Source: Mycobacterium sp. MFM001 | Lineage (GTDB): Bacteria; Actinomycetota; Actinomycetes; Mycobacteriales; Mycobacteriaceae | Length of the DNA: 64,000 nucleotides | Assembly: GCF_003402475.1 (NCBI RefSeq) | Contig: NZ_BFAB01000001.1 | Coordinates: 634,776 to 698,775, forward strand | Reading direction: 5' to 3' | Shown here: positions 15,012 through 23,693 of the stretch, piece after piece | Layout: the number at the start of each line of letters is the position of its first letter | How positions within the stretch are numbered: position 1 is the first letter of the stretch | Translations under genes and position numbers: made by a program | The notes under the pieces: model-generated | Seen by the model: the letters and a program-made list of their open reading frames with translations, nothing else | The model's database searches: none | Told to the model about the DNA's origin: nothing

Positions 15012-16484
15012 GTGCGGCGGGCCTGGTCACTTCGGGTCCGGCTGCTGGTCGGCCAGGTCATCGTGCTGATGATCGCCTGCGTCGGAATCGGCGCGGTGAC
15101 CGAGCTCGCGTTGTACCGGTATCTGGTCGGCCAACTCGACGTGCAGGTGCACGAGGCGTCGCATCGGTCGGTGCGCATGTTCGGCGAACCACCACCGCCG
15201 CCGGTGCCGTGGCATCATCACCGCGCTCCGAGGCCCGGCCCGGGTCCCGAATTTCTCGACGCGCCGGGCCAACCGGTCGGCATGGTGGCCGCCGTGGTCA
15301 GTGGTGGCAGGACCGTCGACGCCGGATACCTGACCACGACGGGTTCGCGAGCTGCCTTGTCGGACAAAGCCAAAGACCAATTGGATGCGGTCGTGCCGAA
15401 CCGCACACCGGTGACGCGGGATCTCGACGGCCTCGGCCGCTACCGTGTGATCGCGGCCCCCGCGCGGCATGGCGGCGAGGTCATCGTCACCGGGCTGTCG
15501 ATGTCCAACGTGGACGCCACGATGATCCGGGTGCTGTTGATCTTCGGGGTGGTCACCGTGATCGCGTTGGCCGCGGCGACCACCGCCGGCATCGTGATCA
15601 TCCGGCGCGCCCTGGCCCCGCTGCGGCGCGTCTCGCAAACCGCGAGCAAGGTCGTCGACCTGCCACTGGACCGCGGCGAGGTGGCGCTGCCGGTGCGGGT
15701 GCCCGAACCCGACGCCAACCCGTACACCGAGGTGGGCCAGCTCGGGTCGGCGGTGAACCGGATGCTCGACCACATCGCCGCGGCGCTGTCTACCCGGCAG
15801 GCCAGCGAGACCCGGGTGCGCCAGTTCGTCGCCGACGCCAGCCACGAACTGCGCACTCCGCTCGCCGCGATCCGCGGCTATACCGAACTGGCGCAACGGG
15901 TTCGGGACGACACAGACGCGGTGGCGCACGCAATGAGCCGCGTGCAATCCGAGACCGAGCGCATGACCCGCCTCGTGGAGGACCTGCTGCTGCTGGCCCG
16001 GCTGGATTCCGGCCGGCCGTTGGAGCGTGAACCGGTGGACCTGTCCCGCGTGGCGGTCGACGCGGTCAGCGATGCGCACGTCGCCGGGCCGGATCATCAG
16101 TGGGAGCTCGACCTGCCCGACGAGCCGGTGACGGTTGCCGGCGATGCGGCCCGGCTGCATCAGGTCCTGACGAACCTGCTCACCAACGCCCGCATCCATA
16201 CCGGGCCGGGAACCGTTGTGACGACGGGCTTGAGCGTCGACACGACGCATGCGGTGCTCACGGTGACCGACAACGGCCCGGGGATCCCCGAAACGTTGCA
16301 GTCGGAGGTGTTCGAGCGGTTCGCCCGCGGCGACACCTCCCGCTCCCGCAAAGGCGGCAGCACGGGGCTGGGCCTGGCGATCGTGTCGGCGGTGGTCAAG
16401 GCGCACGACGGCACCATCGATGTGCAAAGTGCGCCGGGCCACACGGAATTCACTGTGCGACTGCCGCTCACAGCCGACGCATAG
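15012..16484 (+). CDS. tcrY: Sensor histidine kinase TcrY
   Basis: About 490 aa from GTG 15012, one base after the tcrX stop; an ATG at 14988 overlapping tcrX is possible. Transmembrane helix 1 (about 12-32), an extracytoplasmic loop rich in Pro and His (EPPPPPVPWHHHR), helix 2 (about 172-198), a HAMP domain, HisKA with phospho-acceptor His278 (DASHELRTP) and HATPase motifs LTNLLTNARIH, DNGPGIP and GLGLAI. The His/Pro-rich sensor loop could bind metal. It should phosphorylate TcrX. Confidence 0.85.
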   Translation: MRRAWSLRVRLLVGQVIVLMIACVGIGAVTELALYRYLVGQLDVQVHEASHRSVRMFGEPPPPPVPWHHHRAPRPGPGPEFLDAPGQPVGMVAAVVSGGRTVDAGYLTTTGSRAALSDKAKDQLDAVVPNRTPVTRDLDGLGRYRVIAAPARHGGEVIVTGLSMSNVDATMIRVLLIFGVVTVIALAAATTAGIVIIRRALAPLRRVSQTASKVVDLPLDRGEVALPVRVPEPDANPYTEVGQLGSAVNRMLDHIAAALSTRQASETRVRQFVADASHELRTPLAAIRGYTELAQRVRDDTDAVAHAMSRVQSETERMTRLVEDLLLLARLDSGRPLEREPVDLSRVAVDAVSDAHVAGPDHQWELDLPDEPVTVAGDAARLHQVLTNLLTNARIHTGPGTVVTTGLSVDTTHAVLTVTDNGPGIPETLQSEVFERFARGDTSRSRKGGSTGLGLAIVSAVVKAHDGTIDVQSAPGHTEFTVRLPLTADA

Positions 16485-16529
16485 CCGCTACCCACTGCAA
16501 CCCCACAACCACCGCCGACGATCGAAGGC

Positions 16530-17795
16530 ATGACCACGATCGCATTGACCGGTGAGCAGGCACGCGCCGATCTCGCAGCCAAAGCCCGGCCCAACGCCGC
16601 CCTGATCGCCGCGGAGCGCGGCGTACCGGTGCTCGACATCGTCGTGCCGGTATACAACGAGCAAGCGGCCCTTGCGGATTCGATTCACCGCCTACACCAT
16701 CACCTGACCCACGACTTTCCGTTCACCTTCCGGATCACGATCGCCGACAACGCCAGCGTGGATGCCACTCCGCAGATCGCGGCCGCATTGGCCGACGAAC
16801 TCGCCGAGGTGCGGGCAATCCGGCTGGAGCAGAAGGGCCGTGGTCGGGCCCTGCACGCGGTGTGGGAAACCTCCGATGCGCCGGTACTGGCCTACATGGA
16901 CGTCGACCTGTCGACCGACCTCGCCGCGCTGGCCCCGCTGGTGGCGCCGCTGATCTCGGGGCATTCCGACCTGGCGATCGGGACACGGCTCGACCACGGC
17001 TCACGGGTCGTGAGAGGCGCCAAGCGCGAGGTGATTTCGCGCTGCTACAACCTGATCCTGCGCTCGATGTTGGCCGCCCGGTTCTCCGACGCCCAGTGCG
17101 GCTTCAAGGCAATCCGCTCGGACGTCGCGCGACGGCTGCTGCCGTACGTGCGCGACACGGGTTGGTTCTTCGACACCGAGTTGCTGGTGTTAGCCGAACG
17201 CAGCGGGTTGCGAATCCACGAGGTCCCGGTGGATTGGATCGACGACCCGGACAGCCGGGTCGACATCGTCGCGACGGCGTTGGCCGACCTCAAGGGAATC
17301 GCCAGGCTGCTCAAAGGCTTTGCGCGCGGCGAGATACCGGTCCAGGCGATCGGCGCGCAGTTCGGTCGCGGCGCCGGTGCGTCTCGATCGTTGCTGGGTC
17401 AGGCGGTGCATTTTTGTGTGATCGGCGTTCTCAGCACGCTGGCATACCTGGCGCTGTTCCTGTTGCTGCGGCCGCTGGGCGCGCAGCCCGCTAACCTGGT
17501 CGCTCTGTTGGTGACGGCCCTGGCCAACACGGCGGCCAACCGCCGGTTCACGTTCGGGGTGCGCGGTCGTGCGGGAGCGGCCCGCCACCAGTTCGAGGGT
17601 CTGGTGGTGTTCGCGGTGGGCTTGGCGCTGACCAGTGGTGCGCTGGCCATGCTGCACAACGTCACCGATCCGCCGCGGCTGCTCGAGCTCGTCGTGTTGG
17701 TGCTGGCCAATCTGGCCGCGACCGTCGTTCGATTCGTACTACTGCGCGGATGGGTCTTTCATCCCCGTCGCGCCGGCAAGGAGGAACTGCGATGA
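16530..17795 (+). CDS. GT2 glycosyltransferase fused to GtrA membrane domain
   Basis: A 421-aa protein. Residues about 30-270 are a DPM1-like GT2 domain (VPVYNEQ, DNASVDAT, the DVDLSTD metal motif, and later QCGFKAI). Residues about 290-415 are a GtrA/DPMS-type domain with four hydrophobic helices. Such fusions make polyprenyl-phosphate-linked sugars and move or present them across the membrane. Its stop overlaps the next gene as ATGA; that gene is a lipid-linked sugar transferase, so the two very likely work in sequence on envelope glycosylation. Confidence 0.85.
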   Translation: MTTIALTGEQARADLAAKARPNAALIAAERGVPVLDIVVPVYNEQAALADSIHRLHHHLTHDFPFTFRITIADNASVDATPQIAAALADELAEVRAIRLEQKGRGRALHAVWETSDAPVLAYMDVDLSTDLAALAPLVAPLISGHSDLAIGTRLDHGSRVVRGAKREVISRCYNLILRSMLAARFSDAQCGFKAIRSDVARRLLPYVRDTGWFFDTELLVLAERSGLRIHEVPVDWIDDPDSRVDIVATALADLKGIARLLKGFARGEIPVQAIGAQFGRGAGASRSLLGQAVHFCVIGVLSTLAYLALFLLLRPLGAQPANLVALLVTALANTAANRRFTFGVRGRAGAARHQFEGLVVFAVGLALTSGALAMLHNVTDPPRLLELVVLVLANLAATVVRFVLLRGWVFHPRRAGKEELR

Positions 17796-19672
17796 CGCTG
17801 GTGGCAGACGTTGCGCCGTCGGAGGTTTCGGCTCCGGTCGCGTACTCGCGGCGACCGCAATGGGAGCGGCGTGCGTTGTGGGGGCTGCTGGCCGCGACGG
17901 CGCTGCTCTACGTGTGGGGTCTGAGCGCGGTTGGCTATGCCAACGAGTTCTACGCCGCCGCCGTACAGGCAGGCACGCAGAGCTGGAAGGCGCTGTTCTT
18001 CGGCTCGCTGGATCCGGGAAACGCGATCACCGTCGACAAGCCGCCGGCAGCGATGTGGGTGATGGGATTGTCGGCGAGGCTCTTCGGCTTCAACGCATGG
18101 TCGATGCTGGTGCCGCAGGCGCTGATGGGTGTCGGTTCGGTGGCCTTGCTGCACGGCGCTGTGCGACGGGCCAGTGGACCGGCCGCCGGCCTGCTGGCCG
18201 GGGCGGTGCTGGCGCTGACACCGGTGGCGGCCTTGATGTTTCGCTACAACAACCCGGACGCGCTGCTGGTCCTGTTGCTGGTTGCCGCCGGCTACTGCAC
18301 GGTCCGCGCGCTCGACGGGTCGTCCGGCCGGTGGCTTGCGCTCGCCGGAACCGCGATCGGGTTCGCTTTTCTGACCAAGATGATGGAGGCCTTCCTGGTG
18401 GTGCCGGCGCTGGCGTTGGCGGTGCTGGTCGCCGCTCCGGGTTCGCTGTGGAAGCGGATCGGCAGCCTGCTGGTCGGCTTGACGGCCATCGTGGTCTCGG
18501 GCGGCTGGCTGGTTGCCCTGGTAAGCCTGTGGCCCAAGGATTCTCGGCCCTACATCGGCGGCTCCACCGACAACAGCCTGCTGCAGCTCGCGATGGCCTA
18601 CAACGGCGTCGGCCGGGTGCTGGGCGGGGACGGCAACCACGGCCCGAGCGCCAAACCGGGCGGCGGATCCCCGATGTTCGGTGGCGGGCCGGGCATCACA
18701 AGGATGTTCGGGACGTCGATGGGGACCGAGATTTCCTGGTTGCTGCCCGCTGCCCTGATCGGACTGATCGCAATGTTGTGGTTCGTGCGGTCCGCACCGC
18801 GAACCAGCCGGCTGCGGGCAGGGCTGTTGCTGTGGGGCGGGTGGCTGTTGGTGACCGCGCTGGTGTTCAGCTACATGCAGGGCATCATGCACCCCTACTA
18901 CACCGTTGCGCTGGCGCCCGCGGTCGCCGCCGTCGTGGCGATCGCCGCCCGGGAACTGTGGCGCGGCAGGCAATTCGCGTCGTCGCGGGTTGTGCTGAGC
19001 GCCATGGTCTTTGCGACCGGAGTGTGGGACTTCGTCCTGCTGGACCGCACACCGGAGTGGCTGCCGTGGCTGCGTTGGACCCTGCTTCTCGGCACGATTG
19101 CCGTGGCGGCCGCGCTGCTGATCGGCCGGCCGCTGCGCCGATACCCCGCCGTGCTGGCCGCGGCCGGGCTGCTGTTCGGGTTGGGCGGCACTGCGGCATA
19201 CACCGTCGAAGCAGTCGCGGTCTATCACGGCGGCGCAATCCCGCGGTCGGGGCCGGCGCACGCGTCGGACCGCGACCACGGCGGTCCGGGACCGCGGCCT
19301 GGCGACAACAAAGCCCTGGACGCGCTACTGTTGACGGCCGCCGACAAGCGTTGGGCCGCAGCAACTATCGGCTCACACCTGACCGACAGCCTCGAGCTGA
19401 GTACCGGCACGTCGGTGATGGCGATCGGTGGCTTCAGCGGCCAGGACAACTCACCGACGTTGGCGCAGTTTCAGCGGTACGTCGCCGACGGCCAGATTCG
19501 CTACTTCATCCCCGATGACGGTCGCGGGCATCCGGGTGGACCCGGTGGTCCGCGGAAACCCGCCGGCACCGCCGCCGCGATTACGGAATGGGTCAAGGCG
19601 CACTACCGCCCGCAGAATGTAGGCGGTGCAACCGTTTACGATCTTGCCGCTCAGGCTGCTACGGGCAGGTGA
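17792..19672 (+). CDS. GT39/ArnT-like membrane glycosyltransferase
   Basis: A 626-aa polytopic protein (about 11 hydrophobic segments) of the PMT/ArnT (GT39, GT-C) type. FYAAAVQAG, DPGNAITVDKPP with the catalytic acidic residue, and FRYNNPDALL lie in the first third; a long C-terminal external domain follows (about 480-626). It uses lipid-phosphate sugars, likely supplied by the GT2-GtrA protein just upstream (ATGA overlap). A Gly/Pro-rich insertion near 295-320 and another at 590 are predicted loops. Its 3' end overlaps that of lpqH by 14 bp. The acceptor is unknown; LpqH itself is a glycoprotein in M. tuberculosis, which makes it a tempting but unproven acceptor. Confidence 0.83.
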   Translation: MTLVADVAPSEVSAPVAYSRRPQWERRALWGLLAATALLYVWGLSAVGYANEFYAAAVQAGTQSWKALFFGSLDPGNAITVDKPPAAMWVMGLSARLFGFNAWSMLVPQALMGVGSVALLHGAVRRASGPAAGLLAGAVLALTPVAALMFRYNNPDALLVLLLVAAGYCTVRALDGSSGRWLALAGTAIGFAFLTKMMEAFLVVPALALAVLVAAPGSLWKRIGSLLVGLTAIVVSGGWLVALVSLWPKDSRPYIGGSTDNSLLQLAMAYNGVGRVLGGDGNHGPSAKPGGGSPMFGGGPGITRMFGTSMGTEISWLLPAALIGLIAMLWFVRSAPRTSRLRAGLLLWGGWLLVTALVFSYMQGIMHPYYTVALAPAVAAVVAIAARELWRGRQFASSRVVLSAMVFATGVWDFVLLDRTPEWLPWLRWTLLLGTIAVAAALLIGRPLRRYPAVLAAAGLLFGLGGTAAYTVEAVAVYHGGAIPRSGPAHASDRDHGGPGPRPGDNKALDALLLTAADKRWAAATIGSHLTDSLELSTGTSVMAIGGFSGQDNSPTLAQFQRYVADGQIRYFIPDDGRGHPGGPGGPRKPAGTAAAITEWVKAHYRPQNVGGATVYDLAAQAATGR

Positions 19673-20105
19673 CGTCGACCTCGAACGGCTTGCTCACCAT
19701 GCCTGCCATGGGATTTGACGGATCCACGCCGGTCGCCGTCCCGGTGAACTTGTAGCCGTCGCCGTCCTTCGAGGCTTGGGCGCTGGCTCCGGGACTGCCC
19801 TGCTGGTAAGCAAGGTTCACACCGTTGACAGTGCCCAATGCGATCTGGTGAACCACGGGCGGATTGGCGTCGGTGGCCTGGACTGCGACGGCGTTGGACG
19901 AGCCAGGCTGACCGATCCCGATCTGGAGTTCGCCCGCCGCCTTTTGGCAGGTGACCTGACCCTTGGCGTTCTGATCCTGGCCGTCGACCACCACCTTGGC
20001 GTGGCCCTTGGTGCTGACCTTCTGGCCTCCACCGCCGGAACAGCCCGTCAAGCCCGTGACGACGATCGCCGTCGCTGCTGCAGCGATCGTTACTGAACGT
20101 TTCAC
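19659..20105 (-). CDS. lpqH: Lipoprotein LpqH (19-kDa antigen)
   Basis: 148 aa from GTG 20105, with GGAG upstream. The signal peptide ends in lipobox LTGC (Cys22), so it is lipid-anchored at the cell envelope. The mature part begins with a Gly/Ser linker and then the LpqH-type beta domain: two Cys (VTCQKAA and C-terminal DVTCP) that pair as in the family, and NPPVVHQIALGTVNGV. In M. tuberculosis LpqH is an abundant, glycosylated TLR2 ligand. It converges on the GT39 gene with a 14-bp overlap and diverges from the sulfatase, as Rv3763 does. Confidence 0.88.
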   Translation of the reverse strand: MKRSVTIAAAATAIVVTGLTGCSGGGGQKVSTKGHAKVVVDGQDQNAKGQVTCQKAAGELQIGIGQPGSSNAVAVQATDANPPVVHQIALGTVNGVNLAYQQGSPGASAQASKDGDGYKFTGTATGVDPSNPMAGMVSKPFEVDVTCP

Positions 20106-20269
20106 CCGTGCTCCTTTGTCGTTTCGGCGGCCCGATATTGACGGACCGTTTCGGCAGTATGCAGCTCGGCGGGATCGGGAACATCGGATTCGGCAAAATT
20201 TAATTTCCAGGTCACAGAGCCATTTCCGCTCCGATTTCGGTCCGACGTAGATGAATTGCTGGCAGTGTT

Positions 20270-22096
20270 GTGGCAGTGGAGCCGATCGATGACACAACCG
20301 ATTTCGCCGATGCCGATCGCGGATTCATTGCCGCGCTGAGCCCCTGCGTAGTCAAGTCCGCCGACGGCCGCGTGGTCTGGGATAACGATGCTTACTCGTT
20401 TATCAGCGGCGACGCGCCGACGTCGGTGCATCCCAGCCTGTGGCGGCAGTCGATGCTGAATGCCAAACAGGGCCTCTACGAGGTGGTGCCGGGTATCTAC
20501 CAGGTTCGCGGCCTGGATCTGTCGAACGTCAGCTTCGTCGAAGGCGACACCGGCATCACCGTCATCGATCCGCTGGTGTCCACCGAGGTGGCGGCGGCAG
20601 CGCTGACGCTGTACCGCACCCACCGCGGGGACAGGCCCGTCGTCGCGGTGATCTACACCCACAGTCACGTCGACCATTTCGGTGGTGTCCTCGGCGTCAC
20701 GTCACAGGCCGACGTCGATGCCGGCAAGGTGGCGGTGCTGGCGCCGGAAGGATTCACCCAGCACGCCGTTCAGGAAAACGTCTACGCCGGCACGGCGATG
20801 GCACGTCGCGCAACCTACATGTACGGCACCTCGCTGCCGCGCGGGCCGCAGGGCCAAGTCGGTTGCGGTCTGGGTCAGGCGCCGTCGACGGGTGAGGTGG
20901 CGCTCATCGTCCCGACGGTCGATATTCGCGCGACCGGTGAGACGCACACAATCGACGGCGTGGACATCGAATTCCAAATGGCGCCGGGCACCGAGGCGCC
21001 TGCTGAAATGCATTTCTATTTCCCGCAATTCCGGGCCTTGTGCATGGCCGAGAACGCCAGCCATAATCTGCACAACCTGCTGACCCTGCGCGGCGCGTTG
21101 GTGCGTGATCCGCACGTGTGGTCGGGATATCTCACTGAGGCGATCGACATGTTCGCCTATCGCGCCGATGTCGTATTCGCCTCTCACCACTGGCCCACCT
21201 GGGGACGCGATCGCCTCGTCGAGTTCCTGTCGCTGCAACGGGACCTGTATGCCTATCTGCACGACCAGACGCTGCGGCTCCTCAATCAGGGCTACACCGG
21301 TGTGGAGATCGCCGAAATGTTCGAGATGCCACCGGCGCTGGACAGAGTGTGGCATACCCACGGGTACTACGGGTCGGTCAGTCACAATGTGAAGGCCGTC
21401 TACCAGCGCTACATGGGCTGGTTCGACGGCAATCCGGCCCGGCTGTGGCCGCATCCGCCCGAGGCGCTGGCCAGTCGCTACGTCGACGCGATGGGCGGGG
21501 TGGACCGCGTGGTCGAACTCGCCCGGCAAGCCTTCGATTCCGGTGACTTCCGCTGGGCGGCAACATTACTCGACCATGTGGTGTTCACCGACGACACGCA
21601 TGGCGCCGCGCGCAAGCTCTACGCCGACACGTTGGAGCAGCTGGGCTATGGCGCCGAGAACGCGACGTGGCGCAACTTCTTCCTCTCCGGCGCCGCCGAA
21701 TTGCGTGACGGCAACTTCGGCACCGCGACGCAAACGGCCTCGCAGTCGATGCTGTCCCAACTGACGCCGGAACAGATCTTCGACACGCTGGCGATCAGCG
21801 TCAACGGGCCGCGGGCATGGGATTTGGATCTCACTGTCGACGTGGCCTTCGAGGACCGCGACGCCAATTATCGCCTCACCCTGCGCAATGGCGTGCTCGT
21901 GCATCGGCGGGTACCGGCCGATGCGTCTACCGCGAACGTGACGGTGCGGTTGGCGACCACGGTCCGGCTGCTGGCCGCCGCCGCCGGCGATTTCACTTCC
22001 CCGGGGCTGGAAGTCACCGGCGATCAGGCGGCGCTGCAGGCGCTGCTCGGTGTCCTCGACCGGCCCGACTCGGCCTTCAACATCGTCACGCCGTGA
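20270..22096 (+). CDS. Alkyl/aryl sulfatase of the metallo-beta-lactamase fold
   Basis: A 608-aa SdsA1/BDS1-type alkylsulfatase. Zinc motif THSHVDHFGG (His131, His133, Asp135, His136), further ligands in MAENASHNLHN and FASHHWPTWG, a dimerisation region (about 370-480) and a C-terminal SCP2-like domain (about 490-608) that binds the alkyl chain. It hydrolyses primary or secondary alkyl sulfates to alcohol and sulfate, aiding sulfur or carbon scavenging. No signal peptide is evident, unlike secreted members. Neighbour of lpqH, equivalent to Rv3762c. Start GTG 20270. Confidence 0.87.
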   Translation: MAVEPIDDTTDFADADRGFIAALSPCVVKSADGRVVWDNDAYSFISGDAPTSVHPSLWRQSMLNAKQGLYEVVPGIYQVRGLDLSNVSFVEGDTGITVIDPLVSTEVAAAALTLYRTHRGDRPVVAVIYTHSHVDHFGGVLGVTSQADVDAGKVAVLAPEGFTQHAVQENVYAGTAMARRATYMYGTSLPRGPQGQVGCGLGQAPSTGEVALIVPTVDIRATGETHTIDGVDIEFQMAPGTEAPAEMHFYFPQFRALCMAENASHNLHNLLTLRGALVRDPHVWSGYLTEAIDMFAYRADVVFASHHWPTWGRDRLVEFLSLQRDLYAYLHDQTLRLLNQGYTGVEIAEMFEMPPALDRVWHTHGYYGSVSHNVKAVYQRYMGWFDGNPARLWPHPPEALASRYVDAMGGVDRVVELARQAFDSGDFRWAATLLDHVVFTDDTHGAARKLYADTLEQLGYGAENATWRNFFLSGAAELRDGNFGTATQTASQSMLSQLTPEQIFDTLAISVNGPRAWDLDLTVDVAFEDRDANYRLTLRNGVLVHRRVPADASTANVTVRLATTVRLLAAAAGDFTSPGLEVTGDQAALQALLGVLDRPDSAFNIVTP

Positions 22097-22101
22097 CATG
22101 G

Positions 22102-23073
22102 TCAATCGACCTCGATGACCACCTTGCCGATCGCCTTGCGTTCGGCCACATACCGTAGCGCCGCCGGAGTCTCGGCCAGCGCGAACCGTGCGCCGATGTA
22201 GGGCCGGACCCGGCCGTCGGCGAACATCGCTGTCAGCTCGGCCATATCGCGCTCGGCTTCGGCCGGATGATCGCCGAGAAACGTCCTGATCTCCATGCCG
22301 CGCACCGTGATGCCCTTCAGCAGCACGAGATTGAGTGGTATCGCCGGAATCGTTCCCGCGGCATAGCCGAGCGTCATGAAGACCCCGCCGCGTCCCAGCG
22401 CACGCAGGGCCGGCTCCGAATACGGCCCACCAACGGGATCGAGGACAACGCGCGCATTGTCACCGGTGAGCTCGCGGATGCGGGACTTCAGGTCCTCGCG
22501 GTCGTAGTCGACCGTCGCCTCGGCGCCGCGCCGCCGGCACACTTGCAGCTTCTCCTCGGTCGACGCCGCGGCCAGTACCCGGGCCTTCATCGCGACCGCC
22601 AGATCGACAGCGGCCAGCCCCACCCCGCCGGCCGCGCCGAGCACCACCACCCAATCTCCTTCTGCCACTTGGGCAACCGATCGCAGGGCGTGATAGGCGG
22701 TGCGGTAGGTGACACCGAACGCCGCCGCGGCCGCATATTCCGCACCGTCAGAGATGGGCGACAGCGCCTCGGCGGGAAGCAGCGCCTGCTCGGCGAATGC
22801 ACCGACGAACGCGGCGCCACTCACCCGGTCGCCCGGCGCAAACCCGACCCTGTCGCCAACGGCAACCACGTCGCCGGCCAGCTCACTGCCCGGCGTGAAC
22901 GGAACCGGAATCCGGACCTGGTATTTGCCGTCGATCAGCAGCACGTCGGGAAAGTTCACCGCCGCGGCCCGCACCCGCACCACCACCTCGCCGGGACCCG
23001 GCACCGGGTCGGGAACCTCGTCGAGGACAAGATCTTCCGGTGGGCCGTATCGATGGCAGACAACGGCTCGCAT
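22102..23073 (-). CDS. NADPH:quinone oxidoreductase (zinc-independent MDR family)
   Basis: A 323-aa QOR-type medium-chain reductase started at ATG 23073 (MRAVVCHRYGPPEDL). N-terminal GroES-like half (PGSELAGDV, GDRV), then the Rossmann half with VLGAAGGVGLAAVDLA. No catalytic-zinc Cys/His set, as in quinone reductases. The start shares one base with the TetR stop (TGATG), making it the last gene of the 26728-22102 operon. Likely role: reduction of quinones or enones arising from the neighbouring acyl-CoA catabolism. Confidence 0.85.
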   Translation of the reverse strand: MRAVVCHRYGPPEDLVLDEVPDPVPGPGEVVVRVRAAAVNFPDVLLIDGKYQVRIPVPFTPGSELAGDVVAVGDRVGFAPGDRVSGAAFVGAFAEQALLPAEALSPISDGAEYAAAAAFGVTYRTAYHALRSVAQVAEGDWVVVLGAAGGVGLAAVDLAVAMKARVLAAASTEEKLQVCRRRGAEATVDYDREDLKSRIRELTGDNARVVLDPVGGPYSEPALRALGRGGVFMTLGYAAGTIPAIPLNLVLLKGITVRGMEIRTFLGDHPAEAERDMAELTAMFADGRVRPYIGARFALAETPAALRYVAERKAIGKVVIEVD

Positions 23074-23693
23074 CACGTCACGCCCAGTCCGCGTAAGCAG
23101 AACTGCACCAGATGATCGATGTCGTCGCGACCGGGTCGAGCGGACGAATCCAGGTAGCGGCGCAATGTTGTGGCGGTGCAATAGAACACCGCGTCGGCAT
23201 CGCGCTTGACATCGGTACTGCCCAGCGCCGCAACCGGTTCGGTCAGCAGATCACGCATCGGCTGCATGATCTCCTCGTCGATGTTGGCGGTGGCTTGCCC
23301 GGCCGCCGCACGACTCATGCTCAGCAGATGCGGATCGGCGACCTGCGCCAGCACTCCTTCGATCCACCGCGCGATTTTGCCCTGCGGCGTCGGCTCTTTG
23401 GCCATCTGGTGCTGCAGATAGGACACCACGATGCCCACACCGCGTTCCATGACGGCCAAAATGAGATCGTCCTTGCCGGCAAAGTACCGGTAGAACGCCT
23501 TGTTCGACGATCCCGCCTCGGCGACGATGTCGCTGACCCGCGGCGGATCGGGGGCCGCCCGCTCCATCACCCGCACCGCGGCGGCCAGGATCCGCTCGAC
23601 CTCCTCGGTGGCCTCGCGCTGGCGATCGTCGAGGGCGCGCTCGACGGCAGCCGTGACCCGGCTACTGGTCAACGAGGTCTCCGTATTTCGCAC
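23073..23693 (-). CDS. TetR family regulator
   Basis: A 206-aa regulator; the GTG at 23693 overlaps the upstream gene by 32 bp, and TTG 23672 is an alternative. The helix-turn-helix is at about 50-72 (VSDIVAEAGSSNKAFYRYFAGKDDL split), followed by an all-helical ligand domain. It lies inside the APH-SDR-acyl-CoA dehydrogenase-QOR operon and probably controls it in response to an acyl-CoA or related metabolite. No operator could be pinpointed. Confidence 0.82.
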   Translation of the reverse strand: MRNTETSLTSSRVTAAVERALDDRQREATEEVERILAAAVRVMERAAPDPPRVSDIVAEAGSSNKAFYRYFAGKDDLILAVMERGVGIVVSYLQHQMAKEPTPQGKIARWIEGVLAQVADPHLLSMSRAAAGQATANIDEEIMQPMRDLLTEPVAALGSTDVKRDADAVFYCTATTLRRYLDSSARPGRDDIDHLVQFCLRGLGVT

